From positions 51,878 to 115,877 of the forward strand of contig CALKZY010000037.1 in the NCBI GenBank assembly GCA_938002965.1: DNA of 64,000 nucleotides. The letters are read 5' to 3'. Positions 57,735 to 64,000 of this stretch are shown in pieces (the first letter of the stretch is position 1; each line of letters begins with the position of its first letter). Below the pieces are notes generated by a model. The model was not told where the DNA came from. It searched no databases and was given only the letters and a program-made list of their open reading frames with translations. The position numbers were made by a program, and so were the translations under genes. Source of the DNA: an uncultured Acidimicrobiales bacterium (lineage in GTDB: Bacteria > Actinomycetota > Acidimicrobiia > Acidimicrobiales > SZUA-35).

Positions 57735-58364
57735 ATGAAATCCGTTCGCACTCTCGCCCGGGTGGCCGCCCTTGTCCTGGCTGCTGCTGCTGTTCTCACC
57801 GCATGCGGCGAAGCCGAAGACGCCGTCAGTGACGCAACGGAAGCTGTGGAAGATGCCGCGAACGATGCGGCCGATGCGGCCGATGCGACAACCGATGCTG
57901 CTGGTGACGCGGCGGAAGAAGCGGTTGACGCCGTCGAAGACGCCGCGGGTGACGCGGCCGAGGCCGTCGAAGATGTGGCTGAGGAAGCGGTAGAAGAGGT
58001 TGCTGATGTGGCCTCGGATGCGGTTGAGGTTTCCCTTGTTGAATGGGAGCTGATTGCGCCGACCTCGTTTGCCGGTGGCGACGTGACCTTCACCGCCAGC
58101 AACGATGGCGAGTTCCCTCACGAGTTGGCCGTGGTTCGTGGTGACAGTTACGAGACGCTCCCGCTTCTGGCCAACGGAGCCGTCGACGAGGCTGCGCTGG
58201 GTGCCGACTTCCTGGGTCGAACCGATCGCATCGAAGCGGGCGCATCGGGCGATCTAACCTTGACTCTGGAGCCGGGCAACTACGTCCTGGTTTGCAACAT
58301 TCAGGCCGGCCCAAACAGCCATGCTGCGGCCGGTCAAGTCCTTTCGGTCACCGTCGAGGGCTAA
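57735..58364 (+). CDS. Lipoprotein with Ala/Asp/Glu-rich helix and C-terminal cupredoxin-like domain
   Basis: Lipobox VLAAAAVLTACG; (E/D)A(A/V)xDAA repeats; cupredoxin motifs EFPHELAVV and YVLVCNIQAGPNSHAAAGQVLSV. Confidence 0.8.
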   Translation: MKSVRTLARVAALVLAAAAVLTACGEAEDAVSDATEAVEDAANDAADAADATTDAAGDAAEEAVDAVEDAAGDAAEAVEDVAEEAVEEVADVASDAVEVSLVEWELIAPTSFAGGDVTFTASNDGEFPHELAVVRGDSYETLPLLANGAVDEAALGADFLGRTDRIEAGASGDLTLTLEPGNYVLVCNIQAGPNSHAAAGQVLSVTVEG

Positions 58365-58409
58365 CGTCGAGACGGGTACAACTCACGACTTGGGGATAGA
58401 GGAACAGAG

Positions 58410-58859
58410 ATGGAATCGCTATTCGGACTTCCCGCCCACCCTCTGCTCCTCCACGCTGCAGTCGTCATCGTGCCGACCGCAGCCCTCCTAAGTGTTGTAC
58501 TGTTGGCTCGGCCGGAGTGGCGCCGACGCCAAGGTCTGGCCTGGGTGGTGTTCGCATTAGTCGCCTTTGCGAGCACCATCCTGGCCAATCAATCAGGTGA
58601 AGCATTCAACGAAGCTTTGACGGATCGCATCGGTGACCTCGCCGAAGACCACGGTGAGCTTGGAAACCAGACCACGCTGCTGGTGTTCCTCTACATGATC
58701 ACTTCGATCGGGTCTGTTCTTGCCGAGCGTCGACGTTCACAATCGAAGGTGGCGTCGGTGCTGGCTACCCTCGCCGCTCTGCTGGCTGTAGCAGCCACCG
58801 TTTGGATTGTGCGAACAGGCCACGAGGGTGCACGCATCGTTTGGGACGGTGTTTTGTAG
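58410..58859 (+). CDS. DUF2231-like membrane protein
   Basis: MESLFGLPAHPLLLHAAVVIVPTAALLSVVLL with 4 TM segments. Confidence 0.75.
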   Translation: MESLFGLPAHPLLLHAAVVIVPTAALLSVVLLARPEWRRRQGLAWVVFALVAFASTILANQSGEAFNEALTDRIGDLAEDHGELGNQTTLLVFLYMITSIGSVLAERRRSQSKVASVLATLAALLAVAATVWIVRTGHEGARIVWDGVL

Positions 58860-58913
58860 TCGGTGGTTGCCGGATTTACCGCTCTGACCTGGGGATTCAC
58901 AATCCCGTAGCGG

Positions 58914-59351
58914 TTGAAGGAGACCGAAGGGCTTGCATTCGCTAACCTGGAACCTGTGAGCCTTCCAGGTCCGCACGAGTCACCGTCCATGACCCCGACA
59001 ACGTCGGGTGTCGTCAGCTACCGGCTGGCCCGCCAGCGTGTGGTCGACGCGGTCACGGATGGGCGTCAGGACGCCGAACAGGTTTGCGATGCCCAGCCGG
59101 AACTGAGGCGGGTGGCCCACAACCACGGCACAGTCCTACCCGATGCCTGCCCGCTTTGCGATGGGGACGATCTGGTTGCGGTAACGTTTGCCTTTGGATC
59201 CGGTCTTCCAAATTCAGGTCGGGTCGTTTCCGACTTGGGCGAGGCCCGACGTCTGCGAAACCGTGGTAAACCTTCTACTTGGTATGTGATCGAAGTGTGC
59301 AGGCAGTGCTGGTGGAATCACTTGAGAGAGTCATTCGAAATCTCCGGTTGA
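58914..59351 (+). CDS. DUF5318-like protein (start uncertain; GTG 58956 or ATG 58989 possible)
   Basis: CPLCDGDDLVAVTFAFGSGLPNSGRVV...YVIEVCRQCWWNHLRESF. Confidence 0.75.
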   Translation: MKETEGLAFANLEPVSLPGPHESPSMTPTTSGVVSYRLARQRVVDAVTDGRQDAEQVCDAQPELRRVAHNHGTVLPDACPLCDGDDLVAVTFAFGSGLPNSGRVVSDLGEARRLRNRGKPSTWYVIEVCRQCWWNHLRESFEISG

Positions 59352-59435
59352 CCGGCTTGGCCTGAACAGCCTGCTCTGAAAGGCACTGAGACGGCCTCGA
59401 CGAGATGGCCCCGATACACTCAGGAACGCAACTCT

Positions 59436-62252
59436 ATGGCTCTCTATGTTCCAGGACCCCTATCGGGGCCCGCCCCACTACGCGACAGGAGTCGTAACCC
59501 GATCTGGCGGTTTCGACGGCTCTTTTTTGTATTCGTCGTTTTGGTGGCGGCGGCGGCCGCCGTGGTGTGGTCGTTCGCCAGTCAGGTCGACCTGGACGAG
59601 GCCAACCTTGCCGATGAACTGACCGAGACTTCGTACATCTGCACCTCTGAAGTCGGTTTCGAATGCAACGCCGACAACGCTGCAAACCAACTGGCGTTCG
59701 AGGGTGAAGACCGACTGGTCGTCACCTACCAGGAGATTCCCGAGATCCTGGTTCAGGCCGTGATCGCCACCGAGGACAAGAGCTTCTTCGAGCATCAAGG
59801 TTTCGACCCGATCGGTCTGACTCGCGCCTCATACCAGACGATCAAGCGCCGCTTCACCGACGAAGGCAGTGTGCAGGGTGGCTCAACTATCACCCAGCAG
59901 TACGTCAAGTTGATCACCGAGGATTCGGCTGATGAGCTGTCCCGTAAAGGTCGCGAGGTTGTTCGAGCGATCAAGCTGGAGCAGCTGTTGGCTGACGACC
60001 CCGAGTTCGGTTCCAAGCAGGCGGCCAAAGAGGAAATCCTTGAGCGCTACCTGAACCGTGCGTTCTTCGGTCGACGTGCCCTAGGTGTGGCCGCGGCATC
60101 GCGGGCCTACTTCGACAAGGACTTGGCTGACATCACGCTTCCTGAAGCAGCCTTCCTGGCCGGTTTGATCCGAAACCCGAACAACGCCGAGCCGGTCCAG
60201 AATCCCGAAGAGGCGGCCCGTCGCCGATCGGTGACTCTGACTCTGATGACCGACCTCGGCTACATCACCGAAGATCAGCGCATCGCCGCCGACAACGATC
60301 AGTGGTCGTCCCTTGTTCGTGAGACCGCTTCGGCTGAAGGCCTGGGCGACGTGGCCGGATCCGAATACGGGTCCGAGTTCTTCTTGACCATAGTTCGCCG
60401 TCAGCTGGCCGAGATCTTCCCCAACAACGAGTACTTCCAACGCAGCCTCCGGGTTTACACCACGCTCGACAACGATCTGCAACAGCTGGCCCACCGGACG
60501 GTGGTCGGTCGGCTCAATCCCAACAACCCGGACATGCCGCTGGGTTCGCTGGTGACGCTGGATGATCAAGGGCGGGTCGTGGCCATGATGGCCGGCTCCG
60601 ACTTCGATCGGTCTCAGGTCAACCTGGCCGTCAGCGGCAGCGGGCTGTTTGAGGGTGGCTCCGGTGGTTCCGGCTACGAGCCCGGGTCGACCATGAAACC
60701 GATCGTCATGGCCGAGTTTGTGGAGCAAGGCTTTTCGCCTGCCTCTTATTACGAGAACAAACCGGTTGAGTACCCCGAGTGGGAATGGAACCCCAGCGGT
60801 GGAACATCGCGAATCCCGAATCACCGGACGGCTGCCGAGGCCATGCGTTGGTCGTCCAACGCCGTGTTCGCCCAAATGATCTTCACTGTGGGAATTGAGC
60901 AGGCAACCGACATGGGTCGCCGCCTCGGCCTGACCTCGTCAATTATGGACGTGCCCAGCTTCGTACTTGGGAGCAATACGACCAGCCCACTTGACGTGGC
61001 CAGCGTGTACTCCACATTGAAGCGCGAAGGTGTGCGTCAAGACCCGGTCTTCATCGACCGGATCGAGGACGCTGACGGCAACGTCTTGTGCTGGTATCCG
61101 ACCGAACCGGGCGATTGCTCTGGTGACGATGTGGGATCGGGCCAACGCCAAGGTGAGCAGGTCGTCGGAGCTTCAGTGGCCCGTCAGGTCAACGCCACTC
61201 TGGTTGACGTGGTTGCCAACGGAACTGGCAAGTCGGCCCAGCTTCCAGTCGAGGTCGACGGGGTCACCGTGTTCCGAGCGGCTGCAGGCAAGACCGGCAC
61301 CACCAACAACGCCCGCCACGCCTGGTTCGCCGGGTTCTCGTGCAAGCTCACCACTGCAGTGTGGGTCGGGTACCCGGGTGTACAGGGCGAAGCCCCCCGC
61401 TACATGGACGATGATTGGATCATCGAAGCCAACGTCGAGCGAGAGGCCGAAGGCCAGTCGTTGCTGCCGACCATGGAGGAGCTGTTCGGCGAAGGCTACG
61501 ACGAGATCAGCGGCGGCACCGTCCCGGCCGAACTTTGGCAGCAGTTCATGATGCAGGCCACCGCCAACGACGAGCCGTGCGAGATCGCTACTGAATCGCC
61601 AAACGCCAATCAACGCATTCTCGGCCAGGAGCTTTTGACCACACTTGGTCCCTGCCCCGAGCCCAGTGCCGCCTATCTCGCCCAGAAGGCCCGTGAAGAG
61701 GCCGAGGCCAATGCCGAGTCGACCACGGTTCCCGAGGGCGACGGCGGCAACGAAGAAGGAGCCTTCGGTGCATATGGTACGGCCGAGATCCAGAACGTGA
61801 CGCTTCGCTGGAGTGACCCGCTGTTCTTCCAAGGAAACGGAAACGGCAACGGTCGCCGCCAGCAGGAGAACAACGAGGGCAACAACAACGAGGGCAATAA
61901 TGGCGGTAACTTCACGCCGACTACCCGGCCCTGTCTCCCCGTCGACGAAGACGGCAAGCTGTTGCCGACCACCACGATCGATCCGGCCGGTCCGTCAACC
62001 GCCACTACGGTTGACCCGAATCAGGATCCGAACGCCACGTCATCAACCGACACCACGCTCGATCCGAATCAGGATCCGAACGCAACAGATCCCAACGCCA
62101 CCTCCACGGAAACGACTGCACCGCCTCAAACCGAGCCGACTCAGCCTCCGGAGGAGACCCAGCCCACCGTTTCGGTTGACAACCCCGGTCGGGGCAATGG
62201 CAATGGGAACGGGAACGGGAATGGGAACGGCAACAACGGCGGTGACGGCTAA
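59436..62252 (+). CDS. Class A penicillin-binding protein (transglycosylase/transpeptidase)
   Basis: EDKSFFEHQGFDPIG, GGSTITQQYVK, EPGSTMKPIV (SxxK), WSSNAVF (SxN), AGKTGTTNNARHAWFAG (KTG). Confidence 0.95.
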   Translation: MALYVPGPLSGPAPLRDRSRNPIWRFRRLFFVFVVLVAAAAAVVWSFASQVDLDEANLADELTETSYICTSEVGFECNADNAANQLAFEGEDRLVVTYQEIPEILVQAVIATEDKSFFEHQGFDPIGLTRASYQTIKRRFTDEGSVQGGSTITQQYVKLITEDSADELSRKGREVVRAIKLEQLLADDPEFGSKQAAKEEILERYLNRAFFGRRALGVAAASRAYFDKDLADITLPEAAFLAGLIRNPNNAEPVQNPEEAARRRSVTLTLMTDLGYITEDQRIAADNDQWSSLVRETASAEGLGDVAGSEYGSEFFLTIVRRQLAEIFPNNEYFQRSLRVYTTLDNDLQQLAHRTVVGRLNPNNPDMPLGSLVTLDDQGRVVAMMAGSDFDRSQVNLAVSGSGLFEGGSGGSGYEPGSTMKPIVMAEFVEQGFSPASYYENKPVEYPEWEWNPSGGTSRIPNHRTAAEAMRWSSNAVFAQMIFTVGIEQATDMGRRLGLTSSIMDVPSFVLGSNTTSPLDVASVYSTLKREGVRQDPVFIDRIEDADGNVLCWYPTEPGDCSGDDVGSGQRQGEQVVGASVARQVNATLVDVVANGTGKSAQLPVEVDGVTVFRAAAGKTGTTNNARHAWFAGFSCKLTTAVWVGYPGVQGEAPRYMDDDWIIEANVEREAEGQSLLPTMEELFGEGYDEISGGTVPAELWQQFMMQATANDEPCEIATESPNANQRILGQELLTTLGPCPEPSAAYLAQKAREEAEANAESTTVPEGDGGNEEGAFGAYGTAEIQNVTLRWSDPLFFQGNGNGNGRRQQENNEGNNNEGNNGGNFTPTTRPCLPVDEDGKLLPTTTIDPAGPSTATTVDPNQDPNATSSTDTTLDPNQDPNATDPNATSTETTAPPQTEPTQPPEETQPTVSVDNPGRGNGNGNGNGNGNGNNGGDG

Positions 62253-62504
62253 GCCCGTCATTGGTGCCCGGCGGCCCCATGTAGTTGTGGCCGCAACCCG
62301 GAGTCAGGTAAGCGAACGTTAAGGACTAGGTAAAGACGCCTTCCTGAGCGGATTGCGCCCCTAATGTTGTCTGAGACGCAGCATCTGCATGCACCCCTCA
62401 CACGTCGGGAGAGGCGGGGCCACCTGAGAAGGTCGGCGGGGGTGTCCCTTTGGGGCGGTGCGGCCTTAGTCACCCATCACGAACTCTGGCAGGACGGAAA
62501 AAGA

Positions 62505-64000
62505 ATGAGATCTTCCCAAGGCGGAAACAGTCGTCTAATCGGTATGGCAGTAACCCTGGTTTTGGCGGTAATGGCTGCGCTGTGGGCGCTACCGAGCTCT
62601 GCCAACCCGGAGAACGCAGACTTGTTCTCCGTCGCCACTGACCAGGTTGGGTTGCCTCCGAGCGCCAACGATCGTGGTGTCGTACGGTCTCGTCAGGTTG
62701 AGGTCGATCTTCGCCTGTTGGGTGGCAACGGCAGTTCCGGTGTTGATGTCGCTCCGGCCAAAGTCGTTCAGTTCAACCTGTTCGACAACCGCCGCTATGC
62801 CGCCAAGCACGTCTCGTCCGAGACGCTTGATGACGGTGCTTTCATCTGGAACGGCACCATTCCGGCACTCAACTCCGGCTCCATAACCGTTGTCGTCCGC
62901 GACGGTCTGATGACAGCCACGGTTACCGCCGACGATGAGACCTACGAGATCGTCCCCGGTGAGGGTGACGTTCACCAGCTTCGTCAGACTGACATGGCCG
63001 CCATTGGAATGACAGAGCACGATGCCATCCCCGCTGACCCGGACAATTCCGAGGACCAGGCGCTGGAACGTAGCGAGTTCAACCCGGAGGCGGCTGAAGG
63101 CACGCCGGTTATCGACATCATGGTGGTGTATACCCAGAGGGCACGCCAAGGTGCTGGTAGCGCCACCGCCATGGAGAACCTGATCGACTCCAACATCGCC
63201 TATACCAACTCGGCTTTCGCCAACAGCGGCGTCAACGCCGAGATCCGCAAGGTCCACACTCACGAGGTGAACTACAGCGAGGGCGACTCGGGGACAGACC
63301 TCTCGAGGCTGCTTAAGACTGACGACGGCTACATGGATGAGATCCACGCTCTACGCGATCAGTACGGCGCTGACCTTGTTCACCTCTTTGTTGAGGAAAG
63401 TGTCAACAACTTCTGCGGTATAGCCAGAATCCTCGGCCCATTCGGCCTGACGGTACGTGAGTGCGCCACCGGTGGTCGCACGTTCGCCCACGAGCTGGGT
63501 CACAACTTTGGTGCGTACCACGATTGGTACGTAGGCGCTAATGATACTGCAGCCCATGGGCACGTCGATCTCGATAAGAAATTCTTGACGATCATGTCGT
63601 ACTACAGCCGCTGTAATGCGGCTGGCGTGAACTGCACGCTGACCAACACCTTCTCGAACCCGAACGTTAACTTCGATGGCGCTCGCACCGGCGTACCGTC
63701 CGGTACCAACCGCAGCTGTGCGGCCCAGGTTGTAAACATCCCGGACTGCGATGCCAACAACGCGGCTGAGTTGAACGCCAACGCCCAATCAATCGCCGAT
63801 CGCAAGCCGACCGTGGTCAACCCGCCGCCGCCGACTACGACTACTACAACCACGGAGCCGACTACGACGACGACTGAGGGTCCGACGACGACTGAGGGTC
63901 CGACGACGACTGAGGGTCCGACGACGACTGAGGGTCCGACGACGACTGAGGGTCCGACGACGACTGAGGGTCCGACGACGACTGAGGGTCCGACGACGAC
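62505..64000 (+). CDS. Secreted reprolysin-like metzincin metalloprotease, truncated by the window end
   Basis: My translation from ATG 62505 is open to the end: signal peptide MRSSQGGNSRLIGMAVTLVLAVMAALWALPSSA; zinc motif HELGHNFGAYHD; Met-turn TIMSYY; not in the ORF track because no stop lies within the window. Confidence 0.85.
   Translation, partial: MRSSQGGNSRLIGMAVTLVLAVMAALWALPSSANPENADLFSVATDQVGLPPSANDRGVVRSRQVEVDLRLLGGNGSSGVDVAPAKVVQFNLFDNRRYAAKHVSSETLDDGAFIWNGTIPALNSGSITVVVRDGLMTATVTADDETYEIVPGEGDVHQLRQTDMAAIGMTEHDAIPADPDNSEDQALERSEFNPEAAEGTPVIDIMVVYTQRARQGAGSATAMENLIDSNIAYTNSAFANSGVNAEIRKVHTHEVNYSEGDSGTDLSRLLKTDDGYMDEIHALRDQYGADLVHLFVEESVNNFCGIARILGPFGLTVRECATGGRTFAHELGHNFGAYHDWYVGANDTAAHGHVDLDKKFLTIMSYYSRCNAAGVNCTLTNTFSNPNVNFDGARTGVPSGTNRSCAAQVVNIPDCDANNAAELNANAQSIADRKPTVVNPPPPTTTTTTTEPTTTTTEGPTTTEGPTTTEGPTTTEGPTTTEGPTTTEGPTTTEGPTT
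63876..64000 (+). repeat. 18-bp (EGPTTT) coding tandem repeat, at least 6 copies, continuing past the window
   Basis: GAGGGTCCGACGACGACT at 63876, 63894, 63912, 63930, 63948, 63966 and partial 63984. Confidence 0.95.

Noticed and set aside
60081-60875. 264-aa minus-strand ORF
   Set aside because: Antisense to the PBP core containing catalytic motifs.
62589-63347. 252-aa minus-strand ORF
   Set aside because: Antisense to the metzincin protease, whose plus-strand frame has a signal peptide and zinc motif.
63876-64000. Possible CRISPR or satellite array at the window end
   Set aside because: Spacerless 18-bp repeat in frame with the metzincin ORF (EGPTTT).

Overview
The window is GC-rich bacterial chromosome with actinobacterial character (F420/LLM oxidoreductase, mycothiol-type maleylpyruvate isomerase fold, DUF5318-PBP pair, PadR/permease-prefix pair). 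About 49 protein-coding genes are supported. I saw no tRNA, rRNA, CRISPR array, integrase or transposase. Main blocks: (i) about 0-22 kb, metabolic genes (SDRs, esterases, MBL-fold hydrolase, FAD monooxygenase, CorA, malonyl-CoA decarboxylase) plus an ECF sigma factor coupled to a large membrane-anchored ectodomain protein; (ii) about 23.9-37.7 kb, an exopolysaccharide locus (initiating sugar transferase, GT2, Wzy-like polymerase, Wzz-like, Wzx flippase, three GT4s, beta-helix surface protein); (iii) about 40-43 kb, an XRE regulator beside a lysine-tailed HBHA-like protein, and tandem thioesterases; (iv) about 44.7-50.6 kb, a co-directional module of a cytoplasmic-looking subtilase with a hexapeptide repeat, a TPR-CHAT caspase-like protease with intact His/Cys, an ECF sigma factor and a translationally coupled small partner, followed by a Ser/Thr kinase with duplicated ectodomains. 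Block (iv) is the best candidate for an under-described system. (v) about 54-64 kb, envelope genes: a giant repeat protein, a cupredoxin lipoprotein, DUF2231, DUF5318, a class A PBP, and a metzincin protease that runs off the window end. All family calls come from reading motifs in the translations. No database search was run.
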